Below, in pieces: positions 14,212 to 22,037 of a stretch of 30,566 nucleotides of DNA (positions are counted from its first letter, which is position 1; every line of letters starts with the position of its first letter). Origin of the DNA: Azoarcus sp. (GTDB lineage Bacteria > Pseudomonadota > Gammaproteobacteria > Burkholderiales > Rhodocyclaceae); NCBI GenBank assembly GCA_023230755.1, contig JALNWS010000025.1, positions 1 to 30,566 of the forward strand, in the 5' to 3' direction. The notes beneath the pieces are model-generated. The model ran no database searches. It saw nothing but the letters and a program-made list of their open reading frames with translations, and was not told the DNA's origin. The position numbers and the translations under genes are program-made.

Positions 14212-14421
14212 ATGCCGCAAGCTTCCTTGTCCGATCGCAAACTTGTCAGAGAGCTGGTCCTGATCGTTTTGATCAAGCTGGTTCTGATTACTGCCTTGTG
14301 GTGGGTTTTCGTTCGCGAGGAGAAAGTGCCCGTGGTGCCGGACAGCATTGCGGCCAGGTTTGCACCGCCGGCAGCAGTAAAACAACAAATCTCGATTGAT
14401 GGAGAACACGATGGTCAGTGA
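14212..14421 (+). CDS. cydP: CydP, small accessory subunit of cytochrome bd
   Basis: A 69-aa protein with one transmembrane helix (ELVLIVLIKLVLITALWWVFV) preceded by a charged SDRKLVR and followed by a proline-rich tail. The pattern and position directly ahead of cydA match the putative small subunit CydP found in beta- and gammaproteobacterial cyd operons. The ATG at 14212 has GGAG 7 bases upstream; a frame start at 14200 lies before the ribosome site. It overlaps cydA by 11 bases, so translation is probably coupled. Function is presumed to be assembly or stability of the oxidase. Confidence 0.8.
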   Translation: MPQASLSDRKLVRELVLIVLIKLVLITALWWVFVREEKVPVVPDSIAARFAPPAAVKQQISIDGEHDGQ

Positions 14422-15979
14422 ACAACTCGTGGACCTGTCCCGGCTACAGTTTGCCGCGACAGCGATGTACCACTTCCTGTTTGTGCCGCTAACACTTGGC
14501 ATGGTCTGGATGCTGGTCATCATGGAGAGTGTCTATGTAATGACGGGCAAGCCCGTCTACAAGGACATGACCAAGTTCTGGGGCAAGCTATTCGGTATCA
14601 ACTTCGCGCTCGGTGTCACCACCGGCATCACCCTTGAGTTTCAGTTCGGCACCAACTGGGCTTACTACTCGCATTACGTGGGTGATATTTTCGGCGCCCC
14701 GCTTGCCATTGAGGGCCTGATGGCCTTCTTCCTCGAATCGACCATGATCGGTCTGTTCTTCTTCGGTTGGGACCGCCTCTCGCGCCGCCAGCACTTACTG
14801 GTAACGATTCTGATGGCCGTAGGCACCAATCTGTCGGCGCTGTGGATTCTGATTGCCAACGGCTGGATGCAGAATCCGGTCGGTGCTGAATTCAGCTACG
14901 AAACCATGCGCATGGAACTCACCGACTTCTGGGCTGTGCTGTTCAACCCGGTCGCACAGGGCAAGTTCGTGCATACGGTGTCGGCGGGCTATGTCACCGG
15001 CGCCATGTTCGTGCTGTCGATCTCGGCCTGGTATCTGCTGAAAGGCCGCGACATCGAGTTTGCCAAGCGCAGCTTCCGTATTGCGGCCGCTTTTGGCTTC
15101 GCGTCGGTGTGCTCGGTGATCGTGCTCGGCGACGAATCCGGCTACGCCCTCGGCGAAGCCCAGCAAGCCAAGCTCGCGGCGATAGAAGCCATGTGGGAGA
15201 CTGAACCGGCGCCCGCCAGCTTCAACATCATTGCCATTCCCAATCAGGAAGAGATGAAGAACGACTACTCCCTTCATATCCCCTGGGCGATGGGCATCAT
15301 CGGCACCCGCTCGTTCGACACGGAAATGCCCGGCATCAAGGAGATCCTGGTCAAGAATCGTGAGCGTATCGTCATCGGCATCGAAGCTGTTCGTCTGCTT
15401 GAGAAGCTGCGTCAGGCGCCAGCCGACGATGCGACCCGGGCTGCCTTTGACAAGGTGAAAGCCGATCTCGGCTTTGGACTGCTGCTCAAGAAGTACGTCG
15501 TGTCGATGGATGATGTCACCCCCGAAATCATCGACCGCGCCACCCGTGACACCCTCCCCCGTGTCGCGCCGCTGTTCTGGACCTTCCGCATCATGGTAGC
15601 CATGGGCTTCGCCATGCTCGCGCTGTTCGGACTGGCCCTGTGGTACTCGATCAAGGGCTGCTTCGCCACCCGCACCTGGCTGCTGAAGTGGGCATTGTGG
15701 TTCCTGCCCGTTCCCTGGCTGGCCTGTGAGATGGGCTGGTTTGTTGCCGAGTACGGTCGCCAACCCTGGACCATCTACGGCGTGCTGCCGACCCACCTGT
15801 CGGTGTCGACGCTCACAGTGGAGAGCCTGTACGGCTCGCTCGCCGGTTTCGTCGGTTTCTACACCCTGCTGCTCGTGGTCGAGATGTACCTGATGGTTCG
15901 CTTTGCCCGCCAAGGGCCGGGCAGCCTCGGCACTGGCCGTTATCTCAACGAAACCCATCACGCCGCCGCGAAAGCCTGA
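14411..15979 (+). CDS. cydA: cytochrome bd ubiquinol oxidase subunit I
   Basis: A 522-aa integral membrane protein, the same length as E. coli CydA. It carries heme ligands b558, b595 and d of this high-affinity quinol oxidase, which reduces O2 without proton pumping and, in known examples, resists sulfide and NO. His21 (MYHFLFVPLTLGM) is the N-terminal heme-ligand position, KFVHTVSAGYVTGA holds a second ligand histidine, and GRQPW at 449-453 is the quinol-site signature. The long periplasmic loop between about 250 and 380 indicates the long Q-loop subfamily. The ATG at 14411 with GGAGA upstream is preferred over an in-frame ATG at 14399. Confidence 0.97.
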   Translation: MVSEQLVDLSRLQFAATAMYHFLFVPLTLGMVWMLVIMESVYVMTGKPVYKDMTKFWGKLFGINFALGVTTGITLEFQFGTNWAYYSHYVGDIFGAPLAIEGLMAFFLESTMIGLFFFGWDRLSRRQHLLVTILMAVGTNLSALWILIANGWMQNPVGAEFSYETMRMELTDFWAVLFNPVAQGKFVHTVSAGYVTGAMFVLSISAWYLLKGRDIEFAKRSFRIAAAFGFASVCSVIVLGDESGYALGEAQQAKLAAIEAMWETEPAPASFNIIAIPNQEEMKNDYSLHIPWAMGIIGTRSFDTEMPGIKEILVKNRERIVIGIEAVRLLEKLRQAPADDATRAAFDKVKADLGFGLLLKKYVVSMDDVTPEIIDRATRDTLPRVAPLFWTFRIMVAMGFAMLALFGLALWYSIKGCFATRTWLLKWALWFLPVPWLACEMGWFVAEYGRQPWTIYGVLPTHLSVSTLTVESLYGSLAGFVGFYTLLLVVEMYLMVRFARQGPGSLGTGRYLNETHHAAAKA

Positions 15980-15994
15980 TCAGGAGCCAACATC

Positions 15995-17137
15995 ATGATC
16001 TTCGATTACCCGACCCTGAAACTCATCTGGTGGATCCTCGTGGGCGTACTGCTCGTGGGCTTTGCCATCATGGATGGTCACGACATGGGCGTGGGCACGC
16101 TGCTGCCCTTCGTCGGCAAGAACGACGAAGAGCGCCGTGTCGTGATCAACACCGTAGGCCCACACTGGGACGGCAACCAGGTGTGGTTCATCACCGGTGG
16201 CGGAGCCATCTTTGCGGCTTGGCCGCTGGTGTATGCCACGGCCTTCTCCGGCTTCTACTGGGCCATGCTGGCCGTGCTGTGGGCCCTGTTCTTCCGCCCG
16301 GTTGGTTTCGACTACCGCAGCAAGATTCAAAACACCACCTGGCGGACGACCTGGGACTGGGGCCTGTTCGTAGGCGGTGCAGTGCCGCCGCTGATCTTCG
16401 GTGTTGCGTTCGGTAACCTGCTGCAGGGCGTGCCCTTCCACTTCGACAGTAACCTCGTGTCTTACTACACCGGGTCGTTCTGGGGCCTGCTCAATCCGTT
16501 CGCGCTGCTTGCCGGCGTAGTCAGCACGGCAATGATCACCTTCCATGGTGCGGTCTATCTGGCACACCGCACCGAGGGTGACATCCAGCGCCGGGCCCGC
16601 ACTGCAGCGCTGGTCTTCGGTGCGCTGATGCTGGTGGGTTTCACTGGTGCCGGCATATGGCTTGCACTGGGCAACTTCGGCTACGTGATCACCTCGGCTG
16701 TCGATACTGCCGCCCTCCCCAACCCGCTGTCGAAAACGGTTGTCCAGCAAGGCGGTGCCTGGTTTGCGAACTACCGCGAAATGCCGTTGACGCTGATCGT
16801 GCCCGCGCTCGCCTATCTCGGCACTGCTGTCGGCATGCTGATGGTGGCGCGCGGACGCACGCTCACTGCCTTCGTCGCTTCGTCGTTCGCGATCGTGGGC
16901 GTGATCGGCACGGCCGGGGTGTCGATGTTCCCCTTCCTGATGCCGTCCTCGACCATGCCGGCCGCCAGCCTGACGGTGTGGGACAGTGTCTCCAGCCATC
17001 GCACGCTGGGCATCATGTTCTGGGCCACTGTCCTGCTCATGCCCTTCATCATCATTTACACGAGCTGGGCCTACAAGGTGATGTCGGGCAAGGTCACAAC
17101 CGCCTACATCCGCGAAAACGAACATTCGGCCTACTGA
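15995..17137 (+). CDS. cydB: cytochrome bd ubiquinol oxidase subunit II
   Basis: A 380-aa polytopic membrane protein matching CydB in length and sequence: WWILVGVLLVGFAIMDGHDMGVGTLLPFVGK at the N-terminus, then TVGPHWDGNQVWFITGGGAIFAAWPLVYA and FRPVGFDYRSK, all hallmarks of the family. It forms the heterodimeric oxidase with CydA. GGAG precedes the ATG, which lies 15 bases after the cydA stop. The long opposite-strand frame over this gene is a shadow. Confidence 0.97.
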   Translation: MIFDYPTLKLIWWILVGVLLVGFAIMDGHDMGVGTLLPFVGKNDEERRVVINTVGPHWDGNQVWFITGGGAIFAAWPLVYATAFSGFYWAMLAVLWALFFRPVGFDYRSKIQNTTWRTTWDWGLFVGGAVPPLIFGVAFGNLLQGVPFHFDSNLVSYYTGSFWGLLNPFALLAGVVSTAMITFHGAVYLAHRTEGDIQRRARTAALVFGALMLVGFTGAGIWLALGNFGYVITSAVDTAALPNPLSKTVVQQGGAWFANYREMPLTLIVPALAYLGTAVGMLMVARGRTLTAFVASSFAIVGVIGTAGVSMFPFLMPSSTMPAASLTVWDSVSSHRTLGIMFWATVLLMPFIIIYTSWAYKVMSGKVTTAYIRENEHSAY

Positions 17138-17160
17138 GCCAATAGATAAAGGAGCACACG

Positions 17161-17313
17161 ATGTGGTATTTCGCATGGGCACTGGGCATCGGCTTTGCCG
17201 TCCTGCTGGCAATTCTCAATGCCATGTGGGGTGAGCATGAAACTCCTCGCGAGGAGTCCAAGAGGGCTGGATCAAGCCCAGTGGGCGCCGACGATGACAG
17301 ACCGGAAAACTGA
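17161..17313 (+). CDS. cydX: CydX, small cytochrome bd subunit
   Basis: A 50-aa single-helix protein beginning MWYFAWALGIGFAVLLAILN followed by AMWGE, which is the CydX signature (M-W-Y-F-x-W-x-L-G). CydX packs against CydA and is needed for stable, active oxidase in E. coli. The C-terminal half is hydrophilic and a little longer than in E. coli (37 aa). AAGGAG lies just upstream of the ATG, 23 bases after cydB. It overlaps the next gene by 20 bases. Confidence 0.93.
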   Translation: MWYFAWALGIGFAVLLAILNAMWGEHETPREESKRAGSSPVGADDDRPEN

Positions 17314-17593
17314 TACGGCAGTCGCTCAGAGAGGCAGCAGCATTCAGTTGCTGCCGCTACTTGCGGCCATCGTCATCATGCTCGGCGTCACCATCTGGCC
17401 GGGCGCGCTGGCCGCCCCCGGCGGTGGCGCCGATCACTGGGCCGCAATGGCGCTGTTCTGGGCGATGAGTGCCGGCTTTGTGACCGGCGTTGGCTTCCGT
17501 CCTCGATTCTTCGTCTGGCGCTGGCTGTTCTCCGGACTGGCCTGCCTGGCTGGTGTCGCGCTGGCCGCCATACGCCTCTACACCCTCGGTTAA
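17294..17593 (+). CDS. ybgE: YbgE-like cyd operon membrane protein
   Basis: A 99-aa protein with about three hydrophobic segments. WAAMALFWAMSAGFVTGVGFRPRFFVWRWLFSGLACL includes the GVGFRP motif of the YbgE family, small proteins found downstream of cydABX in many proteobacteria with no settled function. I placed the start at the ATG at 17294, within the end of cydX, because the in-frame sequence further upstream is cydX in another frame. It is the last gene of the cyd operon and is followed by a strong hairpin. Confidence 0.75.
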   Translation: MTDRKTDTAVAQRGSSIQLLPLLAAIVIMLGVTIWPGALAAPGGGADHWAAMALFWAMSAGFVTGVGFRPRFFVWRWLFSGLACLAGVALAAIRLYTLG

Positions 17594-17600
17594 TTTTCCG

Positions 17601-17632
17601 GCTGGCGTTGTCGAACCACCGACAACGCCAGC
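17601..17632 (+). terminator. strong hairpin ending the cyd operon
   Basis: GCTGGCGTTGTCG (17601-17613) and CGACAACGCCAGC (17620-17632) are perfect 13-bp inverted repeats with a 6-base loop, 8 bases after the ybgE stop. No T tract follows, but stem strength and position make a terminator the best call. The 17633-17778 stretch beyond is AT-richer and probably holds the rhodanese promoter. Confidence 0.65.
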
Positions 17633-17778
17633 ATCCTGAAACTGAAGTCGTCGCAATGACACCGGATTTGATTTCGGATGCCATACAAAACATTAGTAAA
17701 CGCTGTTTTTCTAACTTTCAATAGCCGTCGGAGCATGCGCCTTTGCCACCAGGCGCAGCCCCTTCCAGGGAGAAAATC

Positions 17779-18327
17779 ATGAAGAGACTGTTGCTCGCAG
17801 CATCACTCGCCGTCCTGACATTCAGTGCCCAGGCCGTCGACATCGGCATATCGACCGAGGATACTTATGCAAAGATCCAGGCTGCCGAGAAGAACGTTCT
17901 GCTCGTTGACGTGCGCGACCCGGTAGAGATCATGTTCGTCGGTTTCACTGACGCAGTCCATGCAAACGTGCCTTACCTGATGGTGGACAGAACCCAATGG
18001 GACGACAAACGGGGCGTCTTTCGTCTTTATCAGAACCCCGACTTCACTGCCCAGATCAAGGCTGAACTGGACAAGCGGGGGCTGAGTGCCGACGCCGAGA
18101 TCATCACGATGTGTCGATCGGGGAGCGAGCGTGGAGAGCCAAGCGCCAAGTATCTGCGGGAGCACGGTTTTCCGAATGCGCGTTACGTCATTCATGGTTT
18201 CCAGGGTAGCGCCATCAAGGAAGGCGCTCAGGCCGGGTTCCGACTGCAGAACGGTTGGCAGAACAGCGGACTGCCGTGGTCGGCCAAGAGCAACCCCGAG
18301 AAGATCTACCGCGTCGACAAGTACTGA
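17779..18327 (+). CDS. periplasmic rhodanese-domain protein
   Basis: A 182-aa protein with a clear signal peptide (MKRLLLAASLAVLTFSAQA), then a single rhodanese domain: LLVDVRDPVE at about 41-50 and the active-site loop with Cys112 in CRSGSERG. The cysteine loop is six residues long, as in sulfur transferases rather than phosphatases. It should carry sulfane sulfur as a persulfide in the periplasm. GGGAGAAAATC precedes the ATG. It lies 127 bases ahead of the octaheme cytochrome gene, so it may supply or accept sulfane sulfur for that enzyme; this link is inferred. Confidence 0.88.
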   Translation: MKRLLLAASLAVLTFSAQAVDIGISTEDTYAKIQAAEKNVLLVDVRDPVEIMFVGFTDAVHANVPYLMVDRTQWDDKRGVFRLYQNPDFTAQIKAELDKRGLSADAEIITMCRSGSERGEPSAKYLREHGFPNARYVIHGFQGSAIKEGAQAGFRLQNGWQNSGLPWSAKSNPEKIYRVDKY

Positions 18328-18454
18328 CAACGCACAGCCTGAAGCAAGCACCTGGCCCGACCGGACCTTACGGGAAACACACTGGATGCGGACCAGAACA
18401 CACTAAGCACATCAGCTTGCTTCCGGCACATCGCTTGAGGAAGAAGGAGATAAC

Positions 18455-20074
18455 GTGACTACCAGATCAAGAAGACTGTTTGGCGCATGTCTGCTGGCAG
18501 CCGGCCTGCTGCTCCAGGCCCCCGCGATCGCGGTGACCGCTCCGCCTGCGCAACCGGCCAAATACCAATCGTCCGTAACCACGGACCATAGTCAGCTCGA
18601 AGCCTTGAAAGGGCCTTTCGCAACTGGTCCGGATGTTACGCGTGCCTGCCTCAGTTGCCACAACAAGGCGGGGCACCAGGTGATGAAGAGCATTCACTGG
18701 ACCTGGGAAACAGTAAGCCCGACCACGGGCAAGAAGCTCGGAAAGAAGTTCGCAGCCAACAACTTCTGCGGCTCACCGATTTCTAACGAACCACGCTGCA
18801 CGAGCTGCCATGCTGGTTATGGATGGGAAGACAAGAACTTCGACTTTACCAACCAGGAAAACGTCGATTGCCTCGCCTGCCACGATACGACAGGCACCTA
18901 CACGAAAATTGCCACCGACGCCGGGCACCCGCTGTATGAACCTCGCGAAATACCCAAGGGCAGCGGCAATATCGTACAGCCGCCGGACCTTGCGAATATC
19001 GCGCAACATGTCGGAAAGCCCGGACGCCAAAACTGCGGAGCCTGTCACTTCAACGGCGGGGGCGGAGACGCGGTCAAACACGGGGATCTCGACAGCTCAC
19101 TGATCAAGCCAAGCCGCGAGCTCGATGTACACATGGCGGTCGATGGCGCCAACATGAGCTGTGCCGACTGCCACACCTTCAACGCCCACCAGCCATCGGG
19201 CAGTCGTTACGCGGCAAACCCGAAGGATACGCACGGGCTCGACCTGCCCGACGACGACCACAACCGGGCGACCTGCGAGTCCTGTCACGGCGTAGCGCCG
19301 CACAAGGAAGCCCGCATCAACAACCATGCCAACAAGCTGGCCTGCCAGACCTGTCATATCCCCGAGTTCGCACGCGGCGGGCTGGGCACCAAGATGCTCT
19401 GGGACTGGTCGACCGCAGGCAAGCGCGGGCCGGATGGCAAGCCGCTCTTTATCCGGGACGACCACGGTCATCTGATCTACTCCGCAGAAAAAGGCGACTT
19501 CGAGTATGGAGAGAATGTGCGCCCGGTGTACAAGTGGTACAACGGCGTCGTCCGCCAGATCGCAATCACCGACAAGATCGACGATACCAAGGTTCTTGAG
19601 CTCAACGCGATTGAAGGCTCGGCCAAGGATCCGAATGCCCGCATATGGCCGTTCAAGGTCATGCACGGCAAACAGCCTTACGACAAGGTTAACAAGACCC
19701 TGGTCGTCAATCATGTGTACGGCAAGGATGACACCGCCTTCTGGGGGAATTACGACTACGTGAAGTCGATCAAGGCCGGCATGGATTACGCAGAGCTTCC
19801 CTATAGCGGCGAGTTCGGTTTCATCGAAACCCGCATGAACTGGTTTATCACCCACATGGTGGCGCCCAAGGAAAAGGCCGTCCATTGCCACGAATGCCAT
19901 ACTCGCTCGACAGATGGCCGCCTGAGCGAGATCACGGACATCTACATTCCGGGTCGAGATCACAACAAATGGATAGACATGCTGGGCGGCCTGCTTATTG
20001 CCGGCTCCATCGGCGCAGGCCTGTTGCATGGACTGATCCGCATCGTCACTCATCGCAGGAGACCTGAGCAATGA
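18455..20074 (+). CDS. octaheme c-type cytochrome, tetrathionate reductase (OTR) family
   Basis: A 539-aa exported protein with eight CxxCH heme motifs starting at residues 65, 115, 139, 194, 236, 274, 297 and 478, a signal peptide at 1-27, and a C-terminal membrane anchor (MLGGLLIAGSIGAGLLHGLIRIV). Spacing, the NNFCGSPISNEPRCTSC stretch and the long heme-free section before the last motif match the Shewanella-type octaheme tetrathionate reductase. That enzyme also reduces nitrite and hydroxylamine in vitro, so the true substrate is open. Translation starts at a GTG with AAGGAGA upstream. The stop overlaps the cytochrome b start by four bases (ATGA), so the two are surely co-translated. Confidence 0.93.
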   Translation: MTTRSRRLFGACLLAAGLLLQAPAIAVTAPPAQPAKYQSSVTTDHSQLEALKGPFATGPDVTRACLSCHNKAGHQVMKSIHWTWETVSPTTGKKLGKKFAANNFCGSPISNEPRCTSCHAGYGWEDKNFDFTNQENVDCLACHDTTGTYTKIATDAGHPLYEPREIPKGSGNIVQPPDLANIAQHVGKPGRQNCGACHFNGGGGDAVKHGDLDSSLIKPSRELDVHMAVDGANMSCADCHTFNAHQPSGSRYAANPKDTHGLDLPDDDHNRATCESCHGVAPHKEARINNHANKLACQTCHIPEFARGGLGTKMLWDWSTAGKRGPDGKPLFIRDDHGHLIYSAEKGDFEYGENVRPVYKWYNGVVRQIAITDKIDDTKVLELNAIEGSAKDPNARIWPFKVMHGKQPYDKVNKTLVVNHVYGKDDTAFWGNYDYVKSIKAGMDYAELPYSGEFGFIETRMNWFITHMVAPKEKAVHCHECHTRSTDGRLSEITDIYIPGRDHNKWIDMLGGLLIAGSIGAGLLHGLIRIVTHRRRPEQ

Positions 20075-20679
20075 GCACCGGACGCATCTATATCTACAAG
20101 CGCTACGAGCGATTCTGGCACTGGTCCCAGGCAGCGCTGATCATCGTCATGATGATCACCGGCTTCGAGATACACGGCAGCTACGACCTGATGGGCTTCG
20201 GCAAGGCCGTGAACATCCACACCATTGCCGCGTGGACACTGCTTGTGCTTTGGGCTTTCACCATCTTCTGGCAATTCACCACGGGGGAGTGGCGCCAGTA
20301 CATGCCATCGATGAAGAACGTGCTGGCCATGGTTCACTACTACACCATCGGGATTTTCACAAACAGCCCGCACCCCTTCCACAAGACCGCCCGCCACAAA
20401 CACAACCCCTTGCAGCGGCTCGCCTATCTGGCCTTGCTGGCATTCATTTCACCGTTGATCTGGGTGTCAGGACTCCTGTATCTGTTCTACGGTAACTGGG
20501 GACAACTCGGGCTTGCGCAATACCTGTCGCTGGAGTCAGTCGCGCTGGCGCATACGATCGGCGCCTTCATGATCACGGCCTTCTTCTTCATCCACGTCTA
20601 TCTCACCACCACGGGACATACGGTCTTCGCTCACATCAAGGCCATGATCACCGGTTGGGAGGAGTCCGACCAGGCATAG
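20071..20679 (+). CDS. membrane cytochrome b (b561 / thiosulfate-reductase b type), partner of the octaheme cytochrome
   Basis: A 202-aa protein with four hydrophobic helices and histidines placed as in di-heme cytochrome b561 or PhsC/FdnI-type subunits: RFWHWSQAALIIVMMITGF, VNIHTIAAWTLLVLW, and ALAHTIGAFMITAFFFIHVYL. It should oxidise quinol in the membrane and pass electrons to the octaheme cytochrome in the periplasm. The 4-base overlap with that gene supports one complex. It ends before a strong terminator. Confidence 0.9.
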   Translation: MSTGRIYIYKRYERFWHWSQAALIIVMMITGFEIHGSYDLMGFGKAVNIHTIAAWTLLVLWAFTIFWQFTTGEWRQYMPSMKNVLAMVHYYTIGIFTNSPHPFHKTARHKHNPLQRLAYLALLAFISPLIWVSGLLYLFYGNWGQLGLAQYLSLESVALAHTIGAFMITAFFFIHVYLTTTGHTVFAHIKAMITGWEESDQA

Positions 20680-20712
20680 TGATCGCGCCCCAATCCCGTC
20701 CCAATTTACGCG

Positions 20713-20774
20713 CCACGCACACACGCCGCGCCGGCTGACCGAAACATCCGGCGCGGCGTGTGTGCGTGGGTTTT
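20713..20774 (+). terminator. rho-independent terminator after the octaheme cytochrome operon
   Basis: A perfect 22-bp stem (20713-20734 with 20748-20769, arms beginning CCACGCACACACG) with a 13-base loop is followed by GTTTTC. This is the strongest hairpin in the window. Confidence 0.85.
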
Positions 20775-20817
20775 CGCAAGACAGGCAGATCCGGGAATTG
20801 CAGCCCGCGGAGAAGTA

Positions 20818-20833
20818 CTGTATTTTGTTACAG
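20818..20833. promoter_or_regulatory. LexA-type palindrome
   Basis: CTGT-ATTTTGTT-ACAG fits CTGT-N8-ACAG, the LexA (SOS) box of beta/gammaproteobacteria, and extends to TACTGTATTTTGTTACAGCA around it. It lies 75 bp before the ATG of the 84-aa gene at 20908. A chance match or another repressor is possible. Confidence 0.45.
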
Positions 20834-20907
20834 CACAGCCGCAAACTGTTACTTCCAGCTCACGCACCGGCGTGAGCACCAAACGACCGATATCTGCGCA
20901 GAACACC

Positions 20908-21162
20908 ATGACCAGTGAGATCAACATCAAGCTTGTCCACCTGTCGGAACCATCACTCGAGGCCTGGCTGAATCTCTTGAGTGAGCATTTCGGATGGCTT
21001 CCAACGGCGACGCGCAGGCCGTCGACATTGCCAGACCTGCTCGGCGCGGTGGGAACACGCGCGTGCGTAAAAGATGGTGGCGTGCTTGAACTCTCGGCAA
21101 ATACTGCAGCCGACGAAGAGATTTTCCTCAAAATCCCTGCCGACAGCTGGGCCTGGGCATGA
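20908..21162 (+). CDS. small protein of unknown function (84 aa)
   Basis: An 84-aa soluble protein beginning MTSEINIKLVHLSEPSLEAWLNLLSEHFGWLPTA and ending IFLKIPADSWAWA. I recognise no family, signal peptide or membrane segment; the Trp-rich ends suggest a small globular fold. The ATG at 20908 is chosen because upstream in-frame sequence runs into the terminator; its ribosome site is weak. Support comes from its isolated place between a terminator plus LexA-like box and a hairpin at 21216. Coding status is moderately likely. Confidence 0.45.
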   Translation: MTSEINIKLVHLSEPSLEAWLNLLSEHFGWLPTATRRPSTLPDLLGAVGTRACVKDGGVLELSANTAADEEIFLKIPADSWAWA

Positions 21163-21215
21163 CGGCCTGTACGTCGTCTCCGCTTGACTGGCCGGGCGCG
21201 TCGGCAGGCTCCGCC

Positions 21216-21233
21216 CGCACAGCGAACTGTGCG
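21216..21233. terminator. hairpin between convergent genes
   Basis: CGCACAG (21216-21222) pairs with CTGTGCG (21227-21233) around a CGAA tetraloop, between the 84-aa gene and the convergent stomatin gene. No T tract. Confidence 0.4.
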
Positions 21234-21250
21234 TGGCCCCAGCCGTGCGC

Positions 21251-22027
21251 TTACTTGCCGCCTTCGCGCGCCTTGCCCGCTGCGCTGAACAACTGCCCGA
21301 TCAGGTCTACCGGTACCGGAAATACCAGGGTCGAGCTCTTGTCTCCCGCCACCTGAGTCAGCGTCTGCAGGTAACGCAGCTGCATTGCCGCGGGCTCACG
21401 CGACAACATCTCGGCTGCATCCTTCAGCGCCTCCGCAGCCTGTCGTTCGCCTTCGGCATGGATCACCTTGGCACGCCGTTCGCGCTCGGCTTCCGCCTGC
21501 CGCGCGATGGCACGCACCATGTTTTCGTTGAGATCGATATGCTTGATCTCGACGTTGGTCACCTTGATGCCCCAGGAATCAGTCTGCGTATCCAGAATCT
21601 GCTGCACATCGAGATTGAGTCGCTCGCGCTCAGCCAGCATCTCGTCGAGCTCATGCTTTCCCAGCACCGCGCGCAAGGTGGTCTGGGCCAGCTGACTGGT
21701 GGCCATGAGGAAGTTCTCTACCTGAATGATCGCTTTCTCGGCATCGACGACTCGGAAGAACACGATCGCGTTCACTTTCACCGATACGTTGTCCCGCGAG
21801 ATCACGTCCTGCGAGGGCACGTCCATGGTGACCACGCGCAGATCCACCTTCACCATTTGCTGGATGCCCGGGATCACGATCACCAGGCCCGGACCTTTCA
21901 CCTTCCAGAAGCGCCCCAGCATGAAGATCACCCCGCGCTCGTACTCGCGCAGAATCTTGATCGACGCGACGACCAGGAAGAGAAGAAGCAGGATGAGCGG
22001 GGCAAAGCCCAGTTGCAGGTCGATCAT
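21251..22027 (-). CDS. slipin / stomatin-like SPFH-domain membrane protein
   Basis: A 258-aa protein with an N-terminal hydrophobic anchor (LGFAPLILLLLFLVVASI) and the SPFH/band-7 domain: REYERGVIFMLGRF, GPGLVIVIPGIQQMVKVDLR, QTTLRAVLGKHELDEML and the alanine/glutamate-rich helix ARQAEAERERRAKVIHAEGERQAAEAL. Such slipins form membrane oligomers and are usually encoded with an NfeD-type protease, as here: the nfeD-like gene ends 10 bases upstream. In archaea the partner protease cleaves the stomatin C-terminus. A role in membrane-domain maintenance or stress is inferred from the family. Confidence 0.93.
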   Translation of the reverse strand: MIDLQLGFAPLILLLLFLVVASIKILREYERGVIFMLGRFWKVKGPGLVIVIPGIQQMVKVDLRVVTMDVPSQDVISRDNVSVKVNAIVFFRVVDAEKAIIQVENFLMATSQLAQTTLRAVLGKHELDEMLAERERLNLDVQQILDTQTDSWGIKVTNVEIKHIDLNENMVRAIARQAEAERERRAKVIHAEGERQAAEALKDAAEMLSREPAAMQLRYLQTLTQVAGDKSSTLVFPVPVDLIGQLFSAAGKAREGGK

Positions 22028-22037
22028 GTTGTACTCC

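Noticed and set aside
14795..15961. 388-codon open frame on the - strand over cydA
   Set aside because: Antisense to cydA; no recognisable domain and composition typical of a shadow.
15980..17212. 410-codon open frame on the - strand over cydB and cydX
   Set aside because: It is antisense to unmistakable cydB/cydX, is rich in Arg/His/Gly/Gln as expected from GC-rich shadow frames, and has no motif or ribosome site.
18424..18439. CGGCACA-TCGC-TTGAG, sigma-54-like element before the octaheme cytochrome gene
   Set aside because: The predicted start would fall at about 18450, inside or after the ribosome site of the GTG at 18455, and no palindrome lies upstream.
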